64,000 nucleotides of DNA from Typhlomys cinereus (GCA_023101885.1 JALPQD010000294.1:2531501-2595500); one strand, 5' to 3'. Shown: positions 46,236-58,866, counted from the first letter of the stretch. The notes: generated by a model from the sequence alone, not told the origin. Translations and numbers: made by a program.

Positions 46236-46510
46236 TTTTTAAGATATTTGTTAGACATTTTAATTTCATCCCTGGTAAAGCTTCTTTTAAGCTCCAGGGC
46301 CCATTTTTTAATTGGGCCATTTGTTTCCTTAGTGTTTAGTTTTCTAAGTTATTCAAAAACATTTCTTGAGGATTCCTTAGTCTCACCTCCCAAGCTCTGG
46401 TATGTTATTTTAATTATCATCTTTTTTAGGATTAAGTCCAGATTTCTGCCATGGTTTCTTTTTTGATCAATTGTTATTTATGAATATTCTTATGTGTGAT
46501 ATTCAAATAT

Positions 46511-46707
46511 ATCTTTCTTTCAGTTAGTATTAGCCCAAGCATTTCTTTTCCATAATTTTAGTGGTTTTGTCCCGTGTAGTATATATTCTTCTCTCCTGAA
46601 AGCAAGTCCCTAGGTCTGTGCCATCTGAAACCTGTTATAAAGAAGATGACTGATCTCAGACTTGCAGGTGCAGGGATAGCAAAGAAGGAGGACTCCCAAG
46701 TCAGGTG
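46511..46707. repeat. Direct repeat, copy 1
   Basis: From ATCTTTCTTTCAGTTAGTAT to CTCCCAAGTCAGGTG. Pairs with 47130-47336 at roughly 90% or better by eye. Confidence 0.94.
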
Positions 46708-47129
46708 GCTATTTTTCAAAGTTATTTGACCTGCTTCAAATATTTTTAAATCAGATGAGGCTTGATATTATTTCATATATAATAATAATAGTGTTCCATG
46801 TACCCTTGAAAGCATGTGTTCTCCAGATCTGAGAAGTAGTAGTTTATAAACTCGAATCAGATCAAGTTGGTTTGCAGTGTGGATCAAATTGTCCTTAACC
46901 TTACTGATTTTCCTATTCTATCAGATATCTAAGTTACTAAATCTTTTTTATAGGCTTGGTTTTATTTCTCCCTCAAGTTCTATTATTTTTCCCTTAGTTA
47001 CTTTAACAGGTTTACGACTGCTAATGCTTCCTGATGAGCTGAGCTTCTGATCAATAAGCAGCACTGATCTTTATCTTGAGCAATGATCTCAACACTGAAG
47101 ATTTTATGCCATATTGATGTAACTACAGA
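46708..47129 (-). mobile_element. Decayed L1 ORF2-like spacer, minus
   Basis: GTTCCATGTACCCTTGAAAG and CATGTGTTCTCCAGATCTG match the antisense L1 block also seen at 37.9 kb. It lies between the two direct repeats. Confidence 0.55.
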
Positions 47130-47336
47130 ATCTTTCTTTCAGTTAGTATTGGCCTAAGCATTTCTTTTCCATAATTTTAGTGGTTTTGTCCTTGTGTAGT
47201 ATATATTCCTTTTTTCTTCTCTCCTGAAAGCAAGTCCCTAGGTCTGTGTTCATCTGAAACCTGTTATAAAGGAGATGACTGACCTCAGGCTAGCAGGTGC
47301 AGGGATAGCAAAGAAGGAGGACTCCCAAGACAGGTG
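47130..47336. repeat. Direct repeat, copy 2
   Basis: Same order as copy 1, with a few substitutions and an extra CTTTTTTC-like stretch near 47208. The flanks of the two copies differ. Confidence 0.94.
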
Positions 47337-48239
47337 ACTGTCCTGGGACCTGGCCAGGATTCAGTAGATGGCAATGGAACTGTCATCATGGATGTATAAG
47401 ATGCCCAGCTTCCTTCTGATAGTAACCTCATCGCAAAATGAAGTCCACTTAAGGCTTGTTAGTGTTTGAAACTCTCCATGTCCCACTGGAAAACCCCTAT
47501 CTCTACAGCCTTCAACTCAAGATGAGGAGAACTCAATGTGCTTGTGATTCAGAGCATCCATTATCCTTTTGAAATCATCTCTTCATCTTCATTCTGATAT
47601 TCATATGTGATATGATTGGCCAGATTTCCAGTACCTCAGTGTTGGCACTTTGTATTAATTACACAAAACTCACAGCTCTGCCTAAGTGCCTCTCTAGCAT
47701 TCTCTTTGTTGACTTCCTCATTTTATGCCTCTTACTTTCTCTTTGACCTGACTGTCTTTCTTTGTGACCTTTGACCAATTTTTGACTTTATTGTCTTTTC
47801 AACCATATTTTTAATTAACATATTCATTGATATTCTAACTTACTGTATTTTTTATTTTCTGTTAGTTATTTGTTCTTCTTAAACATACCTGGTGAATTAG
47901 AGACACTTTTGTATCTCATCAACCTTTTGTTATTTTGATTAAGCTTTGAAAATAAACTTTAAAATAATATCTAGTACTATTTTGCCTTCCATTTCCACTT
48001 GTGGGATGTTTCTGTTTATACAGGAACTTTCCAAAAGCTACAGGGGAGATTGTGCTCATCAGAGATTAAAAGTAGAAAAAAATGCTGGTATTAATATGAA
48101 AATAGTTTCTACCTGATTAACCAAATACAGCCTGATATTGCTTTCCTGAAACATCCATCGATATAAGGAATTGTCTTTCTTCTGCGCTTCTATAACTGCC
48201 CCAACTTTGGGAAATTTGAGAAAATGAAAACTCAAATCA
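47337..48239. other. Unassigned non-coding DNA
   Basis: No gene recognised. Confidence 0.45.
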
Positions 48240-48430
48240 TTTTAATTTTAATTTTCTGTGGAATTTTTATTGAAAATGATTGCACACGAGTTTTCAAAAC
48301 CTAATGAACATGTAGATGTACAGTTTTCCCAGCATCACTCACTGAAGAAGCTGCTTATTTTCCAGTATGTATTTTTGGCATATTTTTGAAAAACCATATG
48401 GCTATGGCTACATGGTGTTTGAAAGTAGAT
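48240..48430 (-). mobile_element. Inverted 5' segment of an Lx-type L1
   Basis: GATGTACAGTTTTCCCAGCA and CACTGAAGAAGCTGCTTATT are antisense ORF2 motifs (the usual form is the complement of ...GGTGCTGGGAAAACTG). It adjoins the plus-strand part at about 48430. Confidence 0.82.
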
Positions 48431-49778
48431 CTATTTCTCCCATTTCTCTCGCCATGCATGAAACTCAACTCCAGATGAACCAAGGATTTTAATGTTAAAA
48501 TCTAAAATTCTAAAGTTACTAGGGGGAAAAAGTGGGGTATTCACTGCAAGATATGGCATAAGTAAAGGCTTTCTGAATTGTATCCTAGTTACTTAGAAAA
48601 TAAGGACAAACAAAGGGACGTGTAAAATTTAAAAACCTTTATACAGCAAAAGAAATGGTCAATCAAGGAAAGAGGCAGCCAACAGAACAGGAAAAAGATT
48701 TTCCCACATATGTATCTCACAGAGAATTAATATCTATAACGCACAAAGAATTTAAAAAGTTAAACATCAAGAAAACAAGTGCCCCAATCAAAAAAGAGCT
48801 ATGAAATTGAACAAAGTTCTCAAAAGAAGAAATACTAATGGGTAATAGACATTTAAAAAATTGAACAGAGTTCTGGAAAGAAGAAATTCTAATGGACAAT
48901 AGACACTTAAAAAAAGATCAGCATCCTTAACCATCAGAGAAATGCAAATCAAAATTGTAGGGATAACCAACTACTCTCTGATGAGTTTTAAGGCTAATTC
49001 CAAAAGAGGGAATTCATACAGGCTGCTATAAATCTGGTCAAAAACCCATGGATAGTCATAGGCCCCAGGGGGGAACTTATCACTGTTATTTTGCTAAGTT
49101 GATTCGGCATCATGCTGCCTTCTATATATCTATATCTATACTCATATCCATGCTACTCTCAGTCTCAAGTAGAGAAGCCTCTCTCTGTGGTTAATAGCAG
49201 TGAATGCAGCAATTCATGACAGCTCCATTTGCTGAGAATAAGCTACGGATGGGTGCTCAGCCTTAAAGAGAACAGTCAGGTCACAACCTCTAAGGCTCAG
49301 GGACCATCAAAGAAAAGGAGGAGGAAAGACCATAAGCCGATGACAGGAAGAAGGGATGCAAAGCACCATTTTCTGGGGATGGCATGGACCTTGTTGTCAT
49401 GAACTACAGCAGCTGTTGGTCTGCACAAAAGTCAGCCATTTGTAGGGAAGGACCTCATGGAACACTGCCTCTCCCAGGTGAATGCTCGGGGATGGGAGGC
49501 CACTGTATTCAGTCATGTTCTCACTGGTGGTCCTGTCAGGCTTTACTGGAAAGTTGTATACCTGTGTTAAACACCATACTCCTGATCACACCACCAGCCC
49601 CGGCTAAACTCAGTGGATAACAAAACAAAACAAAAAGTCATGAATGTGGGAAGTAACTTGTAGGGAGAAGGAGAAATCAAAGGAGGGAGGGAGGTAAGAA
49701 ATAGTGGATCTTAGAACAATCAGAATGTGTTGCATACATGTATGAAATTGTCAAAAGACAAACAAAGTAAAACAACCT
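48430..49778 (+). mobile_element. Lx-type L1, ORF2 end and 3' UTR
   Basis: Plus-strand ORF2: CATGAAACTCAACTCCAGAT, AACAGGAAAAAGATTTTCCC, CATCAGAGAAATGCAAATCA. Lx 3' UTR: AGAACAGTCAGGTCACAACC, GACCATCAAAGAAAAGGAGG, TTGTTGTCATGAACTACAGC, and the end GCATACATGTATGAAATTGT. A tandem duplication of about 57 bp lies at 48803-48916. Confidence 0.88.
48803..48916. repeat. 57-bp tandem duplication in L1 ORF2 remnant
   Basis: Two adjacent units, both with AAGAAGAAAT.CTAATGG.AATAGACA.TTAAAAAA. The second has drifted at about six positions. Confidence 0.9.
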
Positions 49779-50940
49779 GCTGATGTTACATAATAGTTTT
49801 CCTCTTGCCACTGCTCCACACACTTTAGCATTCTGGCAGTACTCAATCCTGCTTCTGGACATTGGCTTCCTAAAGCTTTTTTGCTAACATGACGTGCAGT
49901 CACTAAAGGAGCCTAAAAACAAAATAGACTGCTTCCCAACTTTTGACTTTTGAGTGATTTGCATAAAAAAGATAAAAGTCAAATATAAAAACTGAACTAG
50001 GTACAAGACATGTGTGGAAACGGGTGCTGGATATCTGTGAACACAAGCTTAGATATGAAGGCCTCGGTAAGAAAACCCTGAGCCGCGGCATACTGAGGCA
50101 AACACAGAGGGGTTAGTAAAAACCAAGAGAGGTAGGGTTGGTGGACAGCAAAGAAGAAATCTCCTTGTAAAGCCTCAGCTAAGAAGGCAGTGTTGAAGGT
50201 GCCCACAGCCACCCAAAGATCAACACATCACCCACCTCCAGCATCTCACAACAATGACTCATAGACAGCCCAGACACAGCTATCGAGAGAGAAACCAACC
50301 TGGCTATTTTGCCATTGTTAGGTTATCCTGACCACTGAGTCCTTCTCAGAGAAGACAGAATGTAACGCACCATGTTCAGGGTAGATGGTAAGACCAACAA
50401 GCACCAGCTCCTAGAGCCAGACAGAAGCTTGGGGACCCTGATATGGCAGTCAAAGCCCCAATGAGGCTTGAAGGAAGAGAAGGCACAGGTATCACTAATT
50501 CTTAATTCAGATGCTGTGGGTGTGCATGACAATATTGGACTATGTGAACTGAGTTCCGCTGGTTCTAAATCCACAATTTTCCCATAATAAAAGTAAAGAG
50601 ATCTGTAGCTCCTCTGCCTACTTTCTCAAGAGACAGTCCAGTAGGAGAATGAGGCCCAAGGGGCCTCCTCCATGCAGCATGAAGGTGAAAAGAGGTGATA
50701 AATGATGAGTAGGCAGAACACGAAACCACTCACAGAATTCTCTACTCTCTGCGTCCCGATGCAGTGAACAGAGATCAGAGGCACACCCTCTGAAAGAAGT
50801 CTACACTTCTGTGGCATGGAGAACCCTGGCATGAAGAAGAGCTCAAGACAACATCACCAGATGGGGTCAGAGATTTATCAACGGATGCCAGTGGCAAGAT
50901 CTGAAGCCAGAGTCTAAAGGCCAGGCATACAAATGCACAA
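49779..50940. other. Unassigned non-coding DNA
   Basis: Short frames on both strands, none recognisable. Confidence 0.45.
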
Positions 50941-50945
50941 ACATA

Positions 50946-51008
<63 letters not shown>

Positions 51009-51123
51009 CAAACAGAACCACACAATACACATACACACACACAGAATGTACACTATGCACATGTGCACACACAGACACCACATGCAAGCACACAAACATG
51101 TACCCTACACATGCACACACACA
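50941..51123. repeat. (CA)n and CA-rich tract
   Basis: Pure (CA)n at about 50955-50993, then imperfect CA-rich sequence to 51123. No SINE body adjoins, so this is not obviously a SINE tail. Confidence 0.93.
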
Positions 51124-52655
51124 AATATTACTTCCAAAAGGAGACTAAACACTTAACTGTTTGCAATTAAGTTTTTGATATCCAGCAGAGTAGTAGTTCA
51201 TACTAGCAATTAATTTCAGGATTAGAAAATGAAGAAGGTTATTTTTCTTATATAAGTACAGAAATGTAATGAATGCTTAGATTCCAGGATCACTGAGTTA
51301 GAGAGACAGGTGAGCAGAGGGGAAGAAGGGATGGGGGGAAAGGATCAAGCATGGTTTCCTCCTACCTCCCTCTTTCTGTCAGGACCATATCACAAATGAG
51401 GCCCATCACAGCTCTAGACACATCTCCTGCACAGTCCCACACAGCAAGGCTCTGGGCCAGGAGACATAATTGATGTGCAGAGAGCTGGGGCTCATGCCAA
51501 CTCCTAGAGGAAGGACCTCTAATTCAGAGAGAAAAGAGTTGGGCCTCTGCCAGCCGTGTCCCTTTTATGCTTTCCTACAGGCATCCTTCAGACCCTGATT
51601 TTCAATCTGACAAACCAGGAAAAATAAAACTGTCAGAATCTAGGCAGGGTCTTTACTGGGACAGTTAGCCCATTAATGGAGAGGAATGTTATTGCTCTAA
51701 GCATTTGCATGACATCTATTGATCAAGCCTCCTCCAAGATGCTGCTCCTCTTGCCAGCTCCTGGCAATGGGGGAACGTCTGTTGCACACTTCCCCATCAC
51801 TCTTCTCAATCCAGTGGGATGCACAGCCTGAGACTGGCCAGGAATTCCCGAGGTAACCAAACAAAGCGCAGCTCTGGGCAGAGTCATGAATATGAGGCCA
51901 AGTGTCAGGGTAGCTGCATTGAATTCCCATCTTGCTGTGTGACCTTGGGCAGGTTGCCCACCCACTGTGTTCCCTTCTGTATTCCATGCTGCCTGGAATC
52001 CCTTCATTACTGTCTTCCTGGACCGAGGTTGGTTATCCCTATTAAAACTAAAATGCAGTTGGAGAAGTGGCATCAGTCATTAGCACTAGAAAAATTGGCA
52101 CATAGGTTAGATTTGCTCAGACTGAGAGCTCTGTCAAAGAGGCTGGGCAATGGTGGAGAAACAGGGAGGCTGGAGGATAGGGAAGCTCCTGTTGGGAGAA
52201 AAGGCCAAGTGCATCATTACAGAAACTGGTCAGGGTGATGTGAGAGATACAACAAGGAGGCTGTATCCTTCACGCCCATAGCTGAACTGCTGACAGATGG
52301 GCTGAGGTTCTTTGTTGAATTGTCTTGGATTGGAGTGGTGCCCTCTTCCTATGCCAAGCTACATGGAAGCTCAAGAGACCCTTAGCCCAGCCATGTATTA
52401 CTCTGAAGTCTGAAGCCTCTCCCAAGCAGTGAGCTTTGTCAGTGTACCCGACAGGTACCATGTCCTCAAAGCTTTGCTTTCGATAAATGATGCCCAGTTC
52501 TTTCTTTGCAACCTGTCCCACCCAGGCAGAACTCAGCCTCTTGGGGTTAGCCTGAGCCTGGTGCTGGGCCCAAAGAAACCTCCACTTCAGTCTTAATTCC
52601 TGGATTTGTGAAAAATGCACCAAAACTCAGCAAATACATAGAAGAAACTGGACTA
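51124..52655. other. Unassigned, repeat-poor DNA
   Basis: GC closer to 50% than its surroundings. Frames of 96-139 codons (51697-52623, both strands) have no recognisable domain. A MIR fragment lies at 51900-51990. Confidence 0.4.
51900..51990 (+). mobile_element. MIR SINE fragment
   Basis: CTTGCTGTGTGACCTTGGGC followed by AGGTTGCCCACC is the MIR core (usual form: AGCTGTGTGACCTTGGGCAA). Confidence 0.7.
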
Positions 52656-52657
52656 TA

Positions 52658-52975
52658 GTTGGAGAGATGTTCGGTGGTTAAGACTTTGTCTCACAAGCAG
52701 AAGGACCAGAGTCTCAATCCTGAACCCAACATGCAAAAACATCAGGAGGTAATGACAATGGCTGCACTTTCAGCCCCAAAAGGCACAGCCTGGGAAACCC
52801 CAGAAGGAAGCAAAAAGAAGGTAAAAGCAATCCAGAGTGGTTCCCAAAATCACTATTGGCCCTCCACAAGTACACACAGTGTACTCTGATATACATACAC
52901 ACCAATACAAACATGCATGCGTGTACACACACGCGCATGCACACACACGTGCATGCAAAAATTAAAAATTTTAAA
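52658..52975 (+). mobile_element. tRNA-derived SINE (type A)
   Basis: TTGGAGAGATGTTCGGTGGT head, AGCCTGGGAAACCCCAGAAG and GCAATCCAGAGTGGTTCCC body, CA-rich tail, then AAATTAAAAATTTTAAAAA. Confidence 0.87.
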
Positions 52976-53612
52976 AACCTGAACTAAAATTCTTCCCTCC
53001 GCATCCTTGTATCTTCCCTGTGCCTCCTGAGTTGCTTCCTTTTCTGTCCTCTAAGTTCTCTCTTTGCAAAAATCCCTTCCTCCAAGGGAAAAGGAAAGAG
53101 GATTAAAAGAAATGTGGGAAGAAAAAACAAGGAAGGAAAAGCTTCTACTATTATATATTATGCTTGAGTATATTATGCTTGAAAACCTTGTGACACTTGG
53201 TAGTCCTCTTCTGTTGAGACAAACTACTTGGCATTACAGACATTAATGAATGATATTCTGACAAAGTAAGCACACATATCTCAATTTTCTGAAGTAGCAG
53301 TTAAGACCACAGACATCTGAGTAAGTCACCCAAGGTCACAGAGCAACTGAGAGGCAAATGGTTCAAATAGGAGTTGTACCATGGACGAATCACATTCAGA
53401 ATGATTCTCATACCGCTAAGAGGCAAACTGGTAATCCAAGGTGGACACTAAATAAGGACAGAAGTAAAAGTGACAATGTCTGAGCACTGCTTGGTTATGG
53501 TTATTAAAACCTCTACAATAGGAAATCGAGTTTCATATCCTAGGAAGACTCACTTCATGTTCCAAGTCCAGTGAGACATTTCTAAAATGGAACTCAGTTG
53601 AGCACTTAAAGA
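52976..53612. other. Unassigned DNA with MIR fragment
   Basis: No gene. A MIR piece lies at 53320-53400. Confidence 0.45.
53320..53400 (-). mobile_element. MIR SINE fragment, minus
   Basis: GTCACCCAAGGTCACAGAGC and AATGGTTCAAATAGGAGTTG match the antisense MIR core. Confidence 0.65.
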
Positions 53613-53621
53613 TCAGTCTCT

Positions 53622-54009
53622 TGGGCTAGGGAAATAGCTAGTGGCTAAAGCTTTTGCTTCATAAGCAAAGGACCAGAGTTCAGATGCTCAGTTCCCAGAC
53701 AAAAATACTAGGGCAGGTATGGTGACCCACCTGTGATTTTAGCCCTGGAAGAAAGAGTCTGGGACTCTCCAGAGCAAACTAGTTAGCTAGATTATCCTTA
53801 ATGGTATGCCCTGAGTTTAATTAGAAACCCAGGCTCATAACAATAAGATAGAGGAATGATCAAGAATGACTCCCAGTATCATCTTTGGCCCTCCACAGAT
53901 GCATACATCCAAGCGTATTCGTGTACATACACCTGCACACACATACAGACACCTATATACAAGCATACACACATACATCATACACACATACATGACAATA
54001 AAAAGAAAT
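53622..54009 (+). mobile_element. tRNA-derived SINE (type B) with target-site duplication
   Basis: GGGCTAGGGAAATAGCTAGT head, AGAGTTCAGATGCTCAG B box, CACCTGTGATTTTAGCCC, TTTAATTAGAAACCCAGGCT and TTGGCCCTCCACAGATGCAT, CA-rich tail. TCAGTCTCT flanks it at 53613-53621 and 54010-54018. Confidence 0.88.
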
Positions 54010-54018
54010 TCAGTCTCT

Positions 54019-55255
54019 CAACTAAATCTTTCAAGAGATCATTCCCTTTACATTTGCTATGAATCTTCTATTTCTGTTATTCTACATGTTCAGATTTGAT
54101 CTGGTTTTGGGCAGAAGATATCAAGTTAAGACTCTGATTCACGAATTTTTCATAGTCTAATTTTAAAAGCTGGTAGACCTGATAGACTGTTGGCTGGCTG
54201 GCTTTCCACGTGCTGGACAATGCTGCTCTATACCTCCACCTGAAACGTCCAAATGCAAAGCCCCCAGGGAATTCTGTGAATCAGGCTGGTGTACTTCGTC
54301 CTGTCTCCAGCCCATCTGAAGAGTCACATCTGGGGACAGATGTCACATAACTGGATAATCAACAATTCCTTATGTCTCCCTTTATAACTAAAATGCTTAA
54401 TTGGAGCAGAGACATGGCTTTCTCTTCCTTATGTCCTCAGCTTATGATCTGAAGCCAAGTATTCAAGTGATAGCTCTCATCTGAGGGCTACTGAATAAAG
54501 TGGCATGATTCAGAGTCCTCCAGGGAAAAGATGAGGAACACAGCAGAAGGGGTGGGGTTTGTAATCAGAACTTAGAGGGCGGGTGGCATTTGGGTTGTCA
54601 GCTGTCAAAATGACACAGTGGGAAAGAAAAGGAGGCATCAAAGGTCAGAAACAAGCTTGTCATCCAAGATGCTTCATGGCCGGCCTGATGTTCCCTGTGT
54701 TATTATTCAACAGTGTTTCAGCTTCAAGCCTGGGACAACGACTTCACAAGAAACATGGGTGTTATTGAGTCACATACCCAAATGAGTTCTCTTCCACAGT
54801 AGAAGGTTTGAAGACCAGGACTCCCCCCAGGGATGCCTGGAGTTTCAAACACAGAAAGCATAAGACGGCTTCCTCGGGGCCCAAGTCAATAATAAGAACA
54901 AGGTTTGGATGTTCAGAGATTCTGAACTCTCATGTTGACAGTTCCATATGCATTTATTGAAATTCTGCCAGGCCCAAGGTCACCCAATCCTAGTACTGGG
55001 GCTACTTCTGTCTTTTGTGGGACTCCTGCGTTCTTCCTGAGATCTTTGAAGCATGTAGTTAACTAAACACTGAGCTACATAAATCAAATCTACCCTTTGG
55101 GGATAAGAAAAATATAAATACATCTTCTTCCACATTGGCTGCAGCAAGGGCACCCTCTTTCTCTGAATATGACATTCTGTTTTGCTGGTATTGGTGACCT
55201 CATCAAAGAAAGAAACTGGGCGACTGAGAGTCCCAGGTAGGAGGCAGCTACTTCT
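54019..55255. other. Unassigned non-coding DNA
   Basis: No gene or repeat recognised. Confidence 0.45.
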
Positions 55256-55257
55256 CT

Positions 55258-55740
55258 TACTTTTAGGTTTTATTATTTTTACTGAAAATTTATATAGGAA
55301 AATTCTTCACAGTGGAACACCTCGCTACCAGCATCCAAATCAAGAAATACCATTACCAACATTCCCCAATTCCCCACCTCAACTACTTGCCAGCCACCAA
55401 CTCTCATCACCCCATCCAGCAAGAACTCTGGGGCTCAAATTAGCCTTGTTCCTTTGGCACTTTGTATAAATAGACTCTTATAGCTTGTGTGCATTCCATA
55501 CCTGACTTCCTTTGCCCAGTATTGTGTTGTCTACGCTCACCACTGCTGCTGAGGACTACTTATTGTCATTAAACAGCATTCTGTGGTATGAACATATCAC
55601 AACCAATGTCTCCATTCTGCTGGCAATGGGACCCTCTCCAGGCAAAGGCTGTCGTGATTAGCTCTGCTTTGAACATTCCAAGACATTGTTTCCTCGGACA
55701 CTGTTTGTGTTGTTTGTGCTGCTTGAATTTTGTAGAGCAT
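55258..55740 (-). mobile_element. Ancient L1 (L1M/HAL1-like) 3' region, minus
   Basis: TTTTACTGAAAATTTATATA, CAAATTAGCCTTGTTCC, GCACTTTGTATAAATAGAC and GGTATGAACATATCACAACC follow the antisense order of old L1M 3' sequence. Diverged. Confidence 0.6.
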
Positions 55741-58540
55741 GAATGAAATCATTTTAAAAGTCATAAAGCTACAACCTAGGACTTGTTAAAACTCAAATCA
55801 GAAACATACATCCATCCTTGACAAGTAGACAGGGAAAAAATAGAGTACAATATTAGGTAACTTGATTGAATAATTACTGAGCCACCTTCTGAGTGAACAA
55901 AATATCTTTCCATATTTAGTTGTTTAATCTTTCAAATTACCCAAAGCTATAGCTATGCTCATTCCTTTCATAATAGGCCTGTGGGAACTGAAAGTGAAAG
56001 GGGGTCAATAACTCACTCAAAGTCACAGCGTTCTAGTGGAAAGTTGCAGTGCAGATCCTAAACTGGGATTCTCAAGTGCGTGCACTCAGATTCCAATAGC
56101 ACCTCCATGAGACAAGCTGGGGGCTGAGGAAGCCTCGCAGACAAAGGTAAGAGGAACTGAAATTACAATGACTTAGACCAGCCCCGCAGAGGGGATTGTA
56201 ATTTTCCTCCCGTCATGTCCTAATTAATCAAATCCTCTTGAACATGAAAGAGAGTAAGATTGGTTTTTGGATAAGATGAATGAAAGAAATCTGCTCCCAT
56301 CTGGAGCCTTGAAAACTCTCCTACTCAAGCCCATGGGGAGCACTTCAAGCAACCTGTGTGGCAGCTTCACAATTTCTCAGTAATGTTGGAAGATTTGGGG
56401 ATGTCATGAACGATCTAGATCCACCAGCACTGGCAAATAATGGAAATAGCAAGGTCAAAAGTCCAGATCAAAGACAGATCAACTTTTGTTTTGGAAAACC
56501 CTGGCTATTAAAACATCCCAGGTCTTGGAGGCCAAATTATCTTTGTCTCAACCTGACTGGGCCAGTATAGTCAGAAAGCAATTGTGGAAATGACACAAGT
56601 GAAGGATTTGCCAGTCATGCTTCATGATACACCTCAACGTTGGGATAACTTATAATTCTCATGTACTCAGAAGTTTATGTCTTCTCCTTTCATTTTTTAA
56701 GCATTGAATCATTCAAGAGCCATTCTTAGTTTGAAAGGTGCACAAAAGTACATCAAAGACTTGAGTATGAATAGTGACTCTACCATTCATTGTTTCTGTA
56801 GCTTTTGACACCACATTTAGCTTCTCTTCTGGTAGAACTACACGGAGTAGAAACCATGCATTTAGAGCTTCCTTTGTGGCTAATACTGAGCCTTGCCCTT
56901 CGCAAGTTTGACTTACCTTCTCCTCATAATGGTCATAAGAAGCTGAAATCTAATGATGCAGTTCTGTGGCAGAGCAAGTACATGGCACATACAAAGCCCA
57001 GAGTAAAATCTTCAGACCCAAAAAAATGAGGTAGAAATGATAATATTGCTATTCTTGGGGCAGCTACAGTAATGGAGAAAATCTGTGTGTATCTGTGCCT
57101 TTCCTGTCCATTTTTGTTCTTCAGGGCTGATATTTCCTATTACATTCTGACATCTCCACATTGGTTCGAGAGTGTCCCTACTTCTTGTAACTTCTTTTTA
57201 ATACCTCTAATTGTATCACACTTTCAGGGAATCATTTTCTAATTCTATTATCCTATTCAATTATAATTACATAAAACTCTAATTTCCCTGGAAATGTCAG
57301 AGAACTGGAGGTTAAGTGCTTATTGTGAATGGCCACCACTTTTATTTATGTGTATGGCAAGCAGTGTGGCTGAGAAATGCTTAAATACTGCATTAAATAA
57401 GACTTCACATACCAATACCTGCAACAGAGCATGTGTTGCCAGGATTTTCCCCCACCTTGCTTAGTGACAAAGATGAACTCAAAGAATTACTTTTAGAGAG
57501 ATGAATGCTCCCTAGAGGTCTGGGGTCTCCCAAGAGATACCAGAAAACATTTCAAGAAAATTAATTTAGACTGTCCTAACACTCAAGTGTCTGTTCCTAG
57601 AGTGATCCCCCAATCTCTGTCTACTGGGATGAGTTTTGCTTGCTTTTCCCTTTTCTAACCAGTGATAGTGGTGGCCCAAACCCCCCAGCATTCTTCTGAC
57701 CCTGAGATGTGGTTGCGGCTGCTGTATACACCTGTTAATGCCTGATGTGTCTGCTGGGCTCAGGCTGCATTCTCCGCTCAGCATGGAGCGTTTACTTCTG
57801 TCCCAACATAGAGTCCAGCAGTTGAGACTCTTCTAGATCACAAGTGTCCTGGACACTTCAGCCTCACAGCCCAGAAAGAGCACACTTCCACTCACAGCCC
57901 CTCCGGAAGCAATACAGAAGAGCTGTGAACCAAACCCCTGGAGTCTCTTGAATGGCTTGAATCTCCACTGTTCTGGTACCAACAACAGCTTGAGTTATTC
58001 ACCTTGTCTATGTGTCAGTTTCTTCAATTGCAATTATGAGGCTTAGAATATCCTCATAGGTTATTTCTATGGATTAGTGGCAGTTAATTCTTATCAATCA
58101 AGTGCATATAGTGATGTTTAGAGCATACCAATATTGTGTCTGCTAGCTGTTGTGACTGTTGGCTTGTTTGCTAGCTAGCTTGCTTGCTTGCTAGTTTTAG
58201 TATAATCTGTTTCTCTGAGTTTGAGACCTCCCAACACTGAAGGATGTGAAGTGTCTGATGGAAGCCACATCTCCCTCTGAACAAATAATCAACACATATA
58301 TTCTAGCAGATTACCAGGAAGGACTTATCTTCTGAATGAGAAGGGATTTTACCAAAAAGTTCCAAAACTTACTTCCTAATAAAATATTTCTCCACCCCCA
58401 CTATTTTTTAACATGTTACACATGTCTCCAGTACTGTGAAGAATTCACAGCCCATGCATCTTGAAAACTTTGCCACTGTGGGTTAAGTAATGACACTGTA
58501 CATTCTCCCAACCAAGACATTGCTTTTCATTGTCAGCCCT
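55741..58540. other. Unassigned DNA with MIR fragment
   Basis: No gene recognised in 2.8 kb. A likely antisense MIR lies at about 55970-56095 (TCACTCAAAGTCACAGCG). A CTTG/CTAG-rich patch lies at 58166-58193. Confidence 0.4.
55970..56095 (-). mobile_element. MIR SINE fragment, minus
   Basis: TCACTCAAAGTCACAGCGTT and GCAGATCCTAAACTGGGATT resemble the antisense MIR core. Confidence 0.55.
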
Positions 58541-58542
58541 AC

Positions 58543-58622
<80 letters not shown>

Positions 58623-58630
58623 TGTGTGTT
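58543..58630. repeat. (GATT)n(TG)n compound microsatellite
   Basis: About nine GATT/TTGA units (58547-58582) run straight into about 24 TG units with one TATG interruption. It forms the antisense tail of the adjoining SINE. Confidence 0.95.
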
Positions 58631-58866
58631 AGAGGGCACTGCATATCCCTGTGGAGGACCAAGGGTAACTTCAGGAATCATCCTGGATTGTTTCTACCTC
58701 CTTCTTGCTTCACTCTGGCATGTCCCAGGCTTTGTTCACCATGACAAGAAGTACAGTCTGCAACTGTTTCTGCCTGGCATTTTTAGATGGGATCTGGGAT
58801 CCGAACTCAGGACCTTCTGATTGTGAGGCAGAGTTTTAACCCCTGAGCCATCATCTCTACAGCCCC
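58583..58866 (-). mobile_element. tRNA-derived SINE (type A), minus strand
   Basis: TG-rich antisense tail, GTGGAGGACCAAGGGTAACT, ATCCTGGATTGTTTCTACCT, GATCCGAACTCAGGACCTTC (B box), TTTTAACCCCTGAGCCATCA (A box). Confidence 0.9.

Larger units (their letters stand above)
44685..46380 (-). mobile_element. 5'-truncated L1 LINE, minus strand
   Basis: Same family as the 19.6-26 kb L1. On the minus strand: ORF2 C-terminal part (46235-45692) then a 3' UTR to the T run at about 44687. The 3' UTR differs from the longer element by an extra segment of about 235 bp (45298-45532). The 5' boundary near 46380 is approximate. It keeps ORF2 sequence near 46150-46250 that the longer copy has lost. Confidence 0.88.

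Noticed and set aside
51697..52623. Cluster of 96-139 codon frames on both strands
   Set aside because: Overlapping frames on opposite strands, one running through a MIR fragment. No shared domain or exon pattern.
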